From Bin87 sp965204685 (GTDB lineage: Bacteria; Chloroflexota; Dehalococcoidia; Lucifugimonadales; UBA3495): a DNA stretch of 64,000 nucleotides. Position numbers and translations under genes: made by a program. The first letter of the stretch is position 1, and each line of letters opens with the position of its first letter. The notes under the pieces were generated by a model. It was not told the origin of the DNA and made no database searches. It saw only the letters and a list, made by a program, of their open reading frames with translations. Of this stretch, positions 40,889 to 51,100 are shown one piece after another. The stretch is from the NCBI GenBank assembly GCA_965204685.1, contig OZ242004.1, positions 3,534,001-3,598,000 on the forward strand, given 5' to 3'.

Positions 40889-41034
40889 GCAGCGTCCGGC
40901 CGCGATGGGCACCGTTTCCGATCTAATATTCAAAGAAGTTTATTCCCCGCGCAATGAATTCTCGCTCCGGTCGACCCTCGGGTCTGTGGATACTCTGTCC
41001 GGTAGCGCCACCCGCAGCATCTCGGTAAAGCTGG

Positions 41035-42444
41035 CTACGCGAACTGGTACTCGCGCGTTGACCCGATCATACGCAGCGCGTTCAGGATAACGGCTTCGAC
41101 GCCGGCGCCCTCATTTATCGCAGCCTCAGCCTGGGCAACCAAAGCGTTCCGATTGTCTTCCCGGAGCATGACGCTACCCAGCAAGTCCAGGCACCCGTCT
41201 ACTATGCCCGTCGCGTCTGGATTGCGGTCCGCGAGTGTCTCCACGATAGCGCGCACGCCGGGGTGGATCGCGTCTCCCAAGTTGTCGGCCACGAAGTTGA
41301 TCCGTTCGACCATGCTGCCGCTGTCGATCCATTCCTTGCCGGTATGCCAGCCTTCTACTGATGGCGGATTCAGCACGTCCTGGTTCATGTAGCGGCACTC
41401 CAGCGCCGTGTCCATGAAACCGACCCTGGGGAATTTGAAATCGCCCACGAGGTGCAGAGTGCCAACCACCACTTCGGCCGGGCTTTTGACCCTGGCAAAG
41501 CGCACGCTTTCCGACTTGAAGAACTCGGAGGTGAACATCACGCGCAGCATGGAACAAATATCGTAGCCGGATCGAAAATATTCGGCCTCCAGCGCAGCGA
41601 TGGCCTCAGGATCCGGTGGCGGGGTGTTCTGCCACGCCGGCACCTGCACGTCGTCGGCTACGAAGAAGTTGTAGAGATGCCGGCTGATGAATCTCGCCGT
41701 CGAAGGCTGGCGGCAGATGATTTCAATGATGTCGTCACCGTCGAAGTTGCCCGTTTCGCCGAGGAATGCCTTCGTCCCGGCGTCATGATCTTCTGGATCG
41801 TAGCGGAACAGCCAGGGGGTTTTGCCGTACGGGATGCTCGCCACGTTATCGTCGTCAATCGTCCACCCGGTGAATGCTCGGGCGGCCTCCTGCACGTCGT
41901 CTTCTGTGTAGTTGGGTTGGCCGTCCATCCCCACGCCCATGGAGAACAACTCCAGCAGCTCTCGCCCCCAGTTCTCGTTGATGGCGTCTTTGTGATTGAA
42001 ATTGTTGTCCAGCCAGAAAATCATGGCCGGATCGCGGGCCAACCGGCGCAACAACTCCTGGAAACTGCCCAGGCCGTATTGCCGAAACATGTCGATCTGG
42101 TTGAGCATCGTTTTCTCGTGCAGCACTTTCGCCAATCCGGTGGCGAACACGCCGTGCCAGAACAGCGCGATCTTTTCCTGGAGGGGTCTCGCGCCGGCAT
42201 TGCAGTTCATGCGGTAAACCGTTTCGGTCAGCGCCCCCTCGATGTTGCGGCTTTCCTTCCAGTCGATGTAGTAACGCTCGATGATATCTTCTTCCAGCGT
42301 CGGTCGGTCCTCCGGATGCAACAGCCACTCGACCGTTTCCTCATAGCCCCACGCGCAATAAGTATCGAGCTCCGACGGGGTGGCGCCGAATCCGGCCCGG
42401 CGCAGTAGGTGAGCCATCAAGGCACGCTGGGAGTCCACGTACAT
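41035..42444 (-). CDS. DUF1800 family protein
   Basis: A 469 aa protein of the DUF1800 family, with the N-terminal signature MAHLLRRAGFGATPSELD, HWHGVFATGLAKV-like FWHGVF, and the NENWGRELLELFSMGVG block. Also present are YTEDDVQEAARAFTGWTI and the KSPAEVVVGTLH and PPSVEGWHTGKEWI segments near the end. No signal peptide is evident. Function is unknown; DUF1800 genes are usually paired with a DUF1501 gene, which is not adjacent here. ATG 42444 is preceded by GGGTGAAGAT. Confidence 0.88.
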   Translation of the reverse strand: MYVDSQRALMAHLLRRAGFGATPSELDTYCAWGYEETVEWLLHPEDRPTLEEDIIERYYIDWKESRNIEGALTETVYRMNCNAGARPLQEKIALFWHGVFATGLAKVLHEKTMLNQIDMFRQYGLGSFQELLRRLARDPAMIFWLDNNFNHKDAINENWGRELLELFSMGVGMDGQPNYTEDDVQEAARAFTGWTIDDDNVASIPYGKTPWLFRYDPEDHDAGTKAFLGETGNFDGDDIIEIICRQPSTARFISRHLYNFFVADDVQVPAWQNTPPPDPEAIAALEAEYFRSGYDICSMLRVMFTSEFFKSESVRFARVKSPAEVVVGTLHLVGDFKFPRVGFMDTALECRYMNQDVLNPPSVEGWHTGKEWIDSGSMVERINFVADNLGDAIHPGVRAIVETLADRNPDATGIVDGCLDLLGSVMLREDNRNALVAQAEAAINEGAGVEAVILNALRMIGSTREYQFA

Positions 42445-42735
42445 ATCTTCACCCGAAAGATCCGACGCCTAACGTATGCTTGCGTCCTGTCCATAGCAGG
42501 TCGGATAAGCACCCGTTGGGTCTGAGTTTGGAGGATTGCGGATCATAATATCATAGCGGTCGGAGCCTACTCATCGCGCAGCCGTGGGCATGAAGCGTTG
42601 TTTGTACTGACCGGCGCCGGCCGTATTGACAACAATTCCGGGCGGGCGCACCATGTCCCGAATTGCGTCGTGCTATGGCGCCTCCCACTTGCCGCCGCTT
42701 TTGCGAACCATCCATAACCAAGCGAGAGCCCGATC
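42445..42735. other. Divergent intergenic region before the tandem MFS pair
   Basis: Nearly 300 bases. Visible are an AT-rich CATAATATCATAG stretch (about 42544-42556), a perfect TTGACA near 42627 with only a weak -10 (CACCAT), and TTGCGAACC at 42701-42709. The last matches the start of the downstream paralog (44005) but is in another frame. Confidence 0.5.
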
Positions 42736-43992
42736 ATTCCGTCGCTGAGACTTCCGCGTCTGCATACTCTGGACGCCTGGCTGGCCTACCGAGATTTCCG
42801 GCTGCTGTGGCTGGCCAATTTTTGCGGCTTCACGGCGCAATGGCTGCAATTGTTGAGCATCGGGTGGCTGGTCAAAGATCTGTCCGCCGGCACCGGAATT
42901 GGCGGCCTGCTGGTACTTTCCGTCAGCGCGATTAATACGCTTCCCGGCTTGCTGGTAAATCCCATTACCGGGGTACTGGGAGACCGGCTTGACCGCCGCA
43001 AGCTGGCGATTACCATGCAATCCGCCAGCGGTGCGCTCGCTTTGGGTTTTGCTTTCCTGATCGCCGTCGACCACGTGCGCCCGTGGCACGCTTACGCCTA
43101 CGTTCTGATTTCCGGTTCCTTCCTGGCCATCACCCAGCCCATGCAACAGGTGTTGATTTCCAATACCGTCCCTCGCGAATCTCTGGTCAACGCTTACGCA
43201 ATCAATACTCTCACCGTGACCGGAACTCGCGTTTTCGGCCCTTTCATCGGGGGGCTCCTCATATTCACCTTGGGGTACTTTTGGAACTTCGCCCTGGAAG
43301 CGGCTTTGTACCTGGGCGTGGTGCTGATGCTGCTGCCAATGCGGACGCCATACACGGGAACCGAGCCGGTGGAGGAGCAGCGTCGCTTTACGCCACTGGC
43401 AGACATCAAGGACGGCCTGCTTCACCTTTGGCGGAATCAGCGCGAAGTCCTAGAAATAGCGGTGTTGTCGGTAGTTCCGAACACCATCCTCCACCCGGTG
43501 TGGTTCCTGCTGCCCCTCTTCACCGTGGAGGTTTTGCAGTCGGACGTCAACATGGGCGGTTACCTACTGGCGATCACCGGAGTGGGTGGCCTCCTCTCCA
43601 CGCTGACCATCGCCACCTGGGGCCTACCCTTCCGGCGCGGTTACATACTCTTTGGAGCCGCGGCACTTTCGTCGATCGCCACCATACTATTCGCGTTCTC
43701 TGCGTGGACGTGGGCCGCATTTGCCGTCCTGGGCGCCATGTCATTTTTCCAGGCCTACTTCCGAACCACCCAGGGAACCCTGGTTTTGACCATCGTCCCC
43801 GACCGGTTCCGTGCCCGCACCATGGCCCTGCTGGCCTACGAGCGGTCCTTCCTGATCGGAGTGAGCGTGCTAGTGGGCATTTTCGCTGATTTTACTTCGG
43901 CATCGATGGCAATCCTGGCCCTCGGCTCTGTGGGCATGGCGATGACGCTGGGATGTTTCGCCACGCTCCGGCGAGTGCGGGCTTTGCGTTAA
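42736..43992 (+). CDS. MFS exporter, tandem copy 1 (no standard start codon)
   Basis: About 418 aa, 12-helix MFS protein of the MFS_3/enterobactin-exporter-like branch (LHTLDAWLAYRDFRLLWLANF, GVLGDRLDRRKLAITMQ). It is closely similar along its length to the next gene. The protein aligns with that paralog from codon 42736, which gives almost the same length, yet that codon is ATT and no ATG/GTG/TTG occurs in frame between the TAA at 42715 and TTG 42850. Starting at 42850 would remove most of helix 1. So the gene uses a rare start (ATT 42736 or CTG 42745) or has suffered a small frameshift near its start. Confidence 0.75.
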   Translation: MPSLRLPRLHTLDAWLAYRDFRLLWLANFCGFTAQWLQLLSIGWLVKDLSAGTGIGGLLVLSVSAINTLPGLLVNPITGVLGDRLDRRKLAITMQSASGALALGFAFLIAVDHVRPWHAYAYVLISGSFLAITQPMQQVLISNTVPRESLVNAYAINTLTVTGTRVFGPFIGGLLIFTLGYFWNFALEAALYLGVVLMLLPMRTPYTGTEPVEEQRRFTPLADIKDGLLHLWRNQREVLEIAVLSVVPNTILHPVWFLLPLFTVEVLQSDVNMGGYLLAITGVGGLLSTLTIATWGLPFRRGYILFGAAALSSIATILFAFSAWTWAAFAVLGAMSFFQAYFRTTQGTLVLTIVPDRFRARTMALLAYERSFLIGVSVLVGIFADFTSASMAILALGSVGMAMTLGCFATLRRVRALR

Positions 43993-44004
43993 GAGGGGCG
44001 CCGA

Positions 44005-45255
44005 TTGCGAACCGCACGGCTTCCACGCCTGCACACACTGGACGCCTGGCTGGCTTACCGTGACTTCCGGTACCTGTGGCTCGGCAATTTCTTTGCCAAC
44101 AACGCTCAATGGCTCCAACTGCTGAGCGTGGGCTGGCTGGTGCGGGAGTTATCCGAAGGTTCAAATGTCGCCGGATTGTTGGTGGTCACGGTGGGCGGGA
44201 TCAACACGCTGCCCGGCTTGGTGGTTGGCCCCTGGGGCGGTGTGCTGAGCGACCGGTTCGACCGGCGCAAGCTGGTGATGGTCCTCCAGACCGCAATGGC
44301 GGTCCTGGCCTTCGCTTTCGCGCTATTGATCCTGACCGGAAAGGTGCAGATTTGGCATGCCTACCTATACGTGATACTCGCGGGCTGCTGTCACTCCACG
44401 GTACAGCCCATGCGCCAGGCGTTGATCGCAGGCACCGTTCCCCGAGAAATGCTCGGGAACGCACTGGCCACGAACGTGTTGACCATTACCGGCACCCGAA
44501 TCGTTGGCCCGTTTGTCGGCGGAATCCTGATTTTCACTCTGGGGTTCTTCTGGAACTTCACTATCGAAGCCTGCCTCTACCTGGTGAACGTCTTGATGAT
44601 CTTCAGGCTGCGCACTCCGTTCCACACGCCAGGAAATGCCCGCCAGCGCGGATCGGCGATGTCCAACATGATCGAAGGATTGCGATACGTTTGGAGTGGG
44701 GAACGAGCCTTCTTCCAACTGATGATCTTGTCAATCATTCCTAATATAATCCTGCACCCTTCGTGGTTCCTGTTTCCCGTGTTCACTACCGAAGTGTTGC
44801 ATCGAGACGCCGACGTGGGCGGCTATCTGTTGGCAGTGACGGGAGTTGGAGGCCTGCTGGCGGCGCTCATCATGGCAACCTTCGGGTTCATTTTCCCCAA
44901 GGGCAAGGTGGTGCTGGGAGCCGCAGTCGCCAGTTCGGCCACGCTGCTGGTCTTCGCGTTTTCCAAGTGGATGGCGCTGGCATTTCTGTTCATCGCGGCC
45001 ATGGCGTTCAGCCAGGCGGTGTTCCGGACCGCTCGCGGCACACTCATTCAGACTCTGGCGCCGGACAGCCTCCGCGGACGCATGACCAGCTTGCAGAGTT
45101 TCGATCGTGGCTTCCTGGTTGTGGCCAGTCTGGGTGTCGGTATGTTGTCGGACGTCACATCGCCATCCACGGCCATGGCGATCATCGCCGTGCTGGGTCT
45201 GAGTGCATCAGGGATATGCTGGGTTTTTCTCAGTCGAGTGCGTCGCCTGGATTAA
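44005..45255 (+). CDS. MFS exporter, tandem copy 2
   Basis: A 416 aa MFS protein with 12 helices, paralogous to the upstream gene (shared LHTLDAWLAYRDFR, QWLQLLS.GWLV.., GV..DR.DRRKL, TVPRE, FWNF blocks). TTG 44005 has GAGGGG 6 nt upstream, and the gene begins 12 nt after its partner's stop. The tandem pair may work as separate pumps or as a heterodimer. Substrate is unknown; this branch exports siderophores, macrolides and similar amphipathic compounds. Confidence 0.87.
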   Translation: MRTARLPRLHTLDAWLAYRDFRYLWLGNFFANNAQWLQLLSVGWLVRELSEGSNVAGLLVVTVGGINTLPGLVVGPWGGVLSDRFDRRKLVMVLQTAMAVLAFAFALLILTGKVQIWHAYLYVILAGCCHSTVQPMRQALIAGTVPREMLGNALATNVLTITGTRIVGPFVGGILIFTLGFFWNFTIEACLYLVNVLMIFRLRTPFHTPGNARQRGSAMSNMIEGLRYVWSGERAFFQLMILSIIPNIILHPSWFLFPVFTTEVLHRDADVGGYLLAVTGVGGLLAALIMATFGFIFPKGKVVLGAAVASSATLLVFAFSKWMALAFLFIAAMAFSQAVFRTARGTLIQTLAPDSLRGRMTSLQSFDRGFLVVASLGVGMLSDVTSPSTAMAIIAVLGLSASGICWVFLSRVRRLD

Positions 45256-45302
45256 TATCGGGTTCCTTGATGATCAGACCGCGCCAACTTTCCAAAAGGA
45301 GT

Positions 45303-45356
45303 ATGATGGTTATCCTATCCATCGTCACGACCCGCGGCAGGCGGTTACCAATTTGA
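45303..45356 (+). promoter_or_regulatory. Leader peptide ORF coupled to the DHA2-type MFS start
   Basis: ATG 45303 (ATGATG, with AAAAGGAG 4-5 nt upstream) opens a 17-codon ORF, MMVILSIVTTRGRRLPI. Its TGA stop (45354-45356) overlaps the TTG start (45353) of the following exporter as TTGA. The best ribosome binding site in the area therefore serves the leader, and the exporter would be translated by coupling. Confidence 0.45.
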
Positions 45357-46855
45357 TCCAACGCATTGCGTCCGGTCAGTCCTACAAGTGGTGGGCTTTC
45401 TGGACCATCGCCACCGGCACGTTTTTCTCGGTCGTTGACCACGGCAGCGTGCTCGTTGCGCTGCCTGGCATCGAGTCCCATTTCGACGCTTCGCTGGAAT
45501 CGGTCCAGTGGGTGGTCGTCGCCTACGCCCTGGTGATCAGCGTGCTGCTGCTGCCCATGGGACGGCTGGGCGATGTCGTTGGTCGGAGAAGGGTCTATCT
45601 GACGGGCACGGCAATCTTCGTCTTTGCCTCGCTGGGCGCCGCGCTTTCTACCAGCCTCGAGATGCTGGTTGTGATGCGCGTCTTGAAGGGAGTCGGAGCC
45701 GGCATGGTCCAGGGCTGCGGCATGGGCATGATGATCGCGGCGTTTCCCGACTCGGAGCGTGGCAAGGCCCTGGGCACACACCTCAGCGTCGTGGGAATGG
45801 GAGCGATCGCTGGTCCGGCCGTGGGTGGGTTCCTGGTAGCGTGGCTCGGCTGGCAATCGGTGTTTCTTATCAATGTGCCGGCCGGAGGCCTGGTGCTGGT
45901 ACTCGCTTGGCTCTTGCTGGAGCGGGGTCCCGGTGCGGGTCAGTACCGACGGGGGCAGAACGCGTCCTCATTCGACTGGACTGGCGCCGCCGTCTCCGGC
46001 GTAATACTCCTTGTCCTGTTGCTGGTGGTAGGGAATGGCAACGGGTTGGGTTGGCTGTCCACATCAGTGATCGTTGGCGGCGTTGCCGTAGCCGTCCTGA
46101 CGGCCGCGTTTGTCTGGTGGGAATTGCGAATCCGGTCGCCGATGCTGGACCTGCGGCTGTTCACGAATCAGATATTCGGGCTGGGGGTTGCCGCGGCGTG
46201 GTTGTCGTTCTTCGGTTCCTCAGCCGCGCGTTTCATGATGCCCTTCTACCTCCAGCGTGTGCTGCTGTACTCACCGGAGCAGGTGGGGTTGATGATGATC
46301 CCGCCCGCCGTATGCATGGTATTGATCGGCCCTTTCAGCGGCCGAGTGGCCGATCGTTTCGGATGGCGAGTGCCGACGGTGTGTGGCATGGCGCTGACTG
46401 CTGCCGGGGCCTTCGTACTGGCGTTCGCCCTGCAGGAGCGCTCTCCGGTTTGGCTAGTGATCGCCACAATGATGATGCAAAGCACCGGTAACGGGATTTT
46501 CAATTCGCCCAACAGCAGCAGCATTCTCAGCGTAGTGGACCGCAGCCGTTACGGGGTGGTTTCGGCGCTTACCCAATTGGTTAGGAACTCGGCGAACGTA
46601 GTGAGCGTTGCCGTTTCGACCACAATCGTGGTTTCTACCATGGCTACCTACGGAGTGGAGCCCAAGTTGGAAGCGGTGAACCCCGAGGTGGCCACGGCTT
46701 TTGTCGCCGGGCTGCGGTGGGCGTTTCTCATGCTGGGCGTGGCGCTTGCCACAGGCGCGGCGATCTCACTCTACAGAGCGGTGAGCAACTGGGCCGCACT
46801 TCGGAAACCCCCGGTCGCTCCGGAGCCGCAGCCGAGGCCCGCCGGCAACGACTAA
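45353..46855 (+). CDS. MFS drug exporter, DHA2 (EmrB/QacA) type
   Basis: A 500 aa, 14-helix transporter. The signature regions are TFFSVVDHGSVLVALPGIESHF (helix 1 with the D of the family), WVVVAYALVISVLLLPMGRLGDVVGRRRVYL (motif A), RVLKGVGAGMVQGCGMGM (motif B) and GPAVGGFLVAWLGWQSVFLINVPAG (motif C, antiporter). It uses the proton gradient to export hydrophobic drugs. The open frame runs back to 45203 inside the previous gene, but TTG 45353, overlapping the leader-peptide stop, is the natural start. Third exporter in a row on this strand. Confidence 0.85.
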   Translation: MIQRIASGQSYKWWAFWTIATGTFFSVVDHGSVLVALPGIESHFDASLESVQWVVVAYALVISVLLLPMGRLGDVVGRRRVYLTGTAIFVFASLGAALSTSLEMLVVMRVLKGVGAGMVQGCGMGMMIAAFPDSERGKALGTHLSVVGMGAIAGPAVGGFLVAWLGWQSVFLINVPAGGLVLVLAWLLLERGPGAGQYRRGQNASSFDWTGAAVSGVILLVLLLVVGNGNGLGWLSTSVIVGGVAVAVLTAAFVWWELRIRSPMLDLRLFTNQIFGLGVAAAWLSFFGSSAARFMMPFYLQRVLLYSPEQVGLMMIPPAVCMVLIGPFSGRVADRFGWRVPTVCGMALTAAGAFVLAFALQERSPVWLVIATMMMQSTGNGIFNSPNSSSILSVVDRSRYGVVSALTQLVRNSANVVSVAVSTTIVVSTMATYGVEPKLEAVNPEVATAFVAGLRWAFLMLGVALATGAAISLYRAVSNWAALRKPPVAPEPQPRPAGND

Positions 46856-46865
46856 CCCACGCCAA

Positions 46866-47912
46866 TTACCCGTCGGAGAAGCGAGGCATCACCTCCCTCG
46901 CAAACAGCTCCATCGAGCGTAACTGCTTCTTTTGGTCCAGGCCGCCGAAGGCGAAGTTGCACCCGAAGTAGCGAACCCCGGCGTCGTGAAGGGTCTCGAT
47001 CTTCACGGCGCACTGGTCCGGCGTGCCGATGAAAGCCCGGTGCTTGGCAAGATACTCGTAGGACGGTGGAAATTCGGTGCGGCGTTTGCGGTAGTCGTCA
47101 ATGCTTTCGTACACTTCACTTCCGACCGAAAATTCCCGCCTCCAGGTATTGATGTCCAATGTCCAGTTCAGTGCCTCACGCGCGTCGCGATGAGCCTGCT
47201 CTTCGGTTTCCGCCACATAGAAGTAACGAAAGAATGGGACATCGGACGGCGTAGCCGCGTGCCCGCTGGCTTGAGCCTGCTCCAGGAAGCGCTGCAGCAA
47301 ATCCAGTGCATCGTCCGTGTTGAGGACAACCCCGATGATGAGCCGGCGTCCCGTAGAAGCTACAAACTCCAGCGAATCTACGCTGCGCGTCGCTGCCACA
47401 TAGACCGGCGGATGGGGCTGTTGCAAGGGAGTTGGCACCAGGTTGAGACGCTGGGTGGAATAGTAGTTTCCGTTGAATGTGCAGTCAGGCGTAGTCCACA
47501 AGGTCTCCACCATCTCAATGGACTCGCGGTAGCGCGCCTGGCTCTCGGCGTGGTCGATGCCGAAGTTGCCGTACTCGGTACTCGACGCGCCTCGTCCGAA
47601 CCCAACGTCCAACCTTCCGTCGCTGAGCACATCAAGCGTAGCTGTGTCTTCAGCCAGCCGGACCGGGTGATGTAGGGGCGGTATCAGGACCGCAGTCCCC
47701 AACCGAATTTTACTGGTCCGCGCCGCTATGTTGCTGGCGATGACCAGCGACGAAGCTCCAAGACCATACCGGGTGAAATGGTGCTCGGCCAACCAGATGG
47801 CATTGAATCCCAGTTCCTCACCCACCACGGCCTGCTCCAATAAATCCGAAAATAGGGCTCTCGGCGTATTTTCCTCAGGCCACGGTATGTGCGAAAACAA
47901 GGCGAATTCCAT
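46866..47912 (-). CDS. LLM-class flavin-dependent oxidoreductase (bacterial luciferase-like)
   Basis: A 348 aa luciferase-like TIM-barrel protein. Blocks present: MEFALFSHIPWPEENTPR, LGFNAIWLAEHHFTRYG (typical 'AEHHF' of FMN-dependent luciferase-like enzymes), TSKIRLGTAVLIPPLHHPVRLAEDTATLDVLSDGRLDVGFGRG and HPPVYVAATR. It is closer to true luciferase-like, FMN-using enzymes than the other two LLM genes here. GAGGAG precedes ATG 47912. Convergent with the DHA2 exporter and divergent from the RND pump. Substrate unknown. Confidence 0.88.
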   Translation of the reverse strand: MEFALFSHIPWPEENTPRALFSDLLEQAVVGEELGFNAIWLAEHHFTRYGLGASSLVIASNIAARTSKIRLGTAVLIPPLHHPVRLAEDTATLDVLSDGRLDVGFGRGASSTEYGNFGIDHAESQARYRESIEMVETLWTTPDCTFNGNYYSTQRLNLVPTPLQQPHPPVYVAATRSVDSLEFVASTGRRLIIGVVLNTDDALDLLQRFLEQAQASGHAATPSDVPFFRYFYVAETEEQAHRDAREALNWTLDINTWRREFSVGSEVYESIDDYRKRRTEFPPSYEYLAKHRAFIGTPDQCAVKIETLHDAGVRYFGCNFAFGGLDQKKQLRSMELFAREVMPRFSDG

Positions 47913-48011
47913 GTCGCGCTCCTCGAATCAAAACTTCCGGCAGTGTACACACGGGGGAAACGGTGGGCAACGGCGACGGGTTATCTCTCACCGTAGCACA
48001 AACACACGTCT

Positions 48012-48020
48012 GGTATGATT
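48012..48020 (+). promoter_or_regulatory. Extended -10 promoter for the RND operon
   Basis: TGGTATGAT, an extended -10, 81 nt before the TTG start of the pump gene. Confidence 0.4.
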
Positions 48021-48100
48021 CTAAGCCGGCATCATGGGTTGATCGTCCGACCCTCGTAGAAGACGGCGTGTAATCTGACCTGTTCATTCGCGGAGCGATT

Positions 48101-51100
48101 TTGACTTTCCTGACTTCGTTAGCCCTCCGGCGCAAGCCGGTAACCATCATGGCAATGGTTCTGCTGCTGGGCGCCGGAGTATTTTCGTACAGTCAGATCC
48201 AGCAGGAGCTCTTCCCCGAAATCAGCTTTTCGATCATTTACGTGGCTACGTCCTACCAGCAGGGAGACCCCAACACCGTCGCCACGGACGTGACCGCGAA
48301 GGTGGAAGACGCGATCTCCGGGCTGCCTGACCTGGACAAAACCACATCGATTTCTACGCCCGGCATGTCGCTGGTAACGGCGAACTTTACCCCCGGAGCG
48401 GATGTGGAATCCGCAGAGGACGAAATTCGCAACCGGGTGAGCGGGCTGGGGCTACGTGAAGAGGCGGGGGACCCGTTTGTCCTGCGGCTGACGTCGGACA
48501 TTTTTCCCATCATGTGGTTGAGCGTCAGTGGAGAACGGGACATTCCGGCCCTGCAGCGTATCGTGGACGACGAAATTCTCCCGCGCCTCGAAGCTGTTGA
48601 CGGCGTATATGACGTGAACGTGGAGGGCGGAGTCGAAGAGCGCGTTTCAGTGATAGTTGACCCGTCCCGCAGCGACGAACACGGGCTCGCCATCCAGGAT
48701 GTCGCAAATGCGGTATCCGGGAATTCGGTTGACCTCAATGCCGGTTCTTTGGATAACGGCGACCGCTCTTTCGGCGTGCGGACTTACCGTGGTTACGGCG
48801 ATCTCGATTCTATCCGAGATCTGCCGGTCGATTATCGCCGCGCCACGTTCAGCGCAGTTAGCGCGCCGCCAACGGAAGATAGCGGCACTCCGATAATGCT
48901 GTCCGATGTCGCAACGGTGCAGGTGGACACTCCGCGAGCTCCTACGGTGTCACGCACAAATGGCCATCCCAGCATTTCGCTTCAGGTACTGCAGCTCCCT
49001 GACGGAAACACGATTGACGTGACCAAGGAGTTGCTGGGCATCATCCAGAACCTCGAGCTTCCACCGGACGTGCGAGTCGATGTCCTCTATAACGACGGTC
49101 CCGAGCTTGAGGAGCAACTCACCAGCGTAGTGGGTCAAGGCGGCCTGGGTTTCGCCATCGCAGTGATCGCCATTTTCCTTTTCCTGCTCCAACTGCGTCC
49201 GACGGTGATCCGGGGAATATTGCAAACCCTCCGACCCACGGTGATCATCGCGATTTCTATTCCGCTGAGCATCATGATCACCATACTGGTCATGGCGGTC
49301 ATGGATTGGACGCTCAATTTCATGAGCCTGGCCGGCCTGGCGATTGCAGTGGGACGAATCGTCGATGACAGCATTGTGGTCCTGGAAAACATCTACCGCC
49401 ATGCTCGGGCCGGGGCCATTCGCTACCCGATGCAGGGGCCGGAGTTCACCGCCTATCGCCTGACACCGCTGGGTGACGACCCGGGTCTGACTGCAGCCAT
49501 ACGTGGCACACGCGAAGTCGGCCCCGCTATTCTCGCGTCCACCTTGACCACCGTGGCGGTGTTCCTTCCCTTGGGATTTATCCCTGGTATCGTGGGCGAG
49601 TTTTTCCTTCCGTTTGCGCAAACCGTGTGCGTCTCGCTGCTGGCGTCTACATTTATCGCGTTGACTGCCGTTCCCGTGCTGGCCTCATTGTTGCTACGGC
49701 CCGGCGATATGGCGGATGAGGATGATCCAGTGTCGCAGGATACGTGGTTGCAGCGCATTTACACTCCCGTACTGACCTGGGCGCTCAACCATCCGCTACT
49801 TACCGTCCTGGGCTGCATCGCTACAGTTGGGGCCACGCTGCCGTTGATTATCGTGCTGCCGATCACTCTGTTTTCATCAGGCGAAGCGCAGTCGATGCGA
49901 ATTGACATCACCATGCCCGAAAATACCGGAGCGACGGCGATCCATCGTGAAGTCAGGGAAGTAGAAACGATCCTGGACCGCTACTTAGACGACGGCCATA
50001 TTACCTCCTTCCAGGCTACTTTGGGTTCAACCAGCCAGGACTTCGGCCCCGGGGTCGGTGAGACTGGTTATGACGTAGCCGGGTTCTTCATTGCCCTGTC
50101 GGAAACCGCTCCAGCGGATTTCGATGAACAGTTGCGGTCTGAGCTCCCGCAGAAGGATGACGTGGAAGTTCAGCTGTTCGTTGACTCAGCGGGGCCGCCA
50201 CAGGCAGGCATCGAAATAGCAGTTACGGGTAGCGACTTCAGTCGCGTGCGCCGTGTGGCCCAAGATTTAGTAGATCGTATCCGACCGTTGGAAGGTGTCG
50301 TCAATCTGAAAACAAACTTGAGCGACGAAAGCGAAGAGCTAACCTTTGAGGTTGACGCCTCCGAAGCGAGACGCTATGGACTCACCGCCGCCGCAGTCGC
50401 AGCTCAGGTCCGAACCTGGGTGTACGGCGTTGACGCGGCCAACGTCAGCCTCCTCGGGGAAACCTACGACGTGGTGGTGCGCGGCCCTGGGGAACGAGTT
50501 GACGAGCTTGCTGAGCTTCAGAACCTGTCCATCGGCGGCCCCTTGGGAACGGCCACGCTTGGTTCAATCGCAGACGCCAGGACGACTGTGGGCCCGTCAC
50601 TAGTCACCCATTACGACGGAGATCGTTCCGTTACGATCACAGGAGAGTTCCTAGGCAACGATCCGCAAGCCATCAGCGCCCGCATCGATAGGATCATAGA
50701 AAACGCAGATCTGCCTGCCGGTGTCGAGATCCGCCAGGGAGGTTTCGCCAGCGATATCCAGGAGCAGTTCACCAACGTGTACCTGGCCATGATGATCGGC
50801 CTCGCGCTCGTATATCTGGTAATGGTGGCGACCCTCGGTTCGCTCCGCGATCCTTTCATTGTGGTCCTAAGTATGCCGTTGGCGGTGGTCGGAGCGCTAA
50901 TTGCTTTGACGATCACGGGGCGGGCGCTGAGTCTTCCTTCATTGATGGGATTCCTGTTCCTTATCGGTATCGTAGTGACCAATGCCATAGTACTGATTAC
51001 CTTCGTTGCCCAGTTGCGGGCCCAAGGACTCAGCGCGTTGGACGCCATGATCCTTGCCGGGCGCACGCGATTGCGCCCAATTTTGATGACCGCTTTTACC

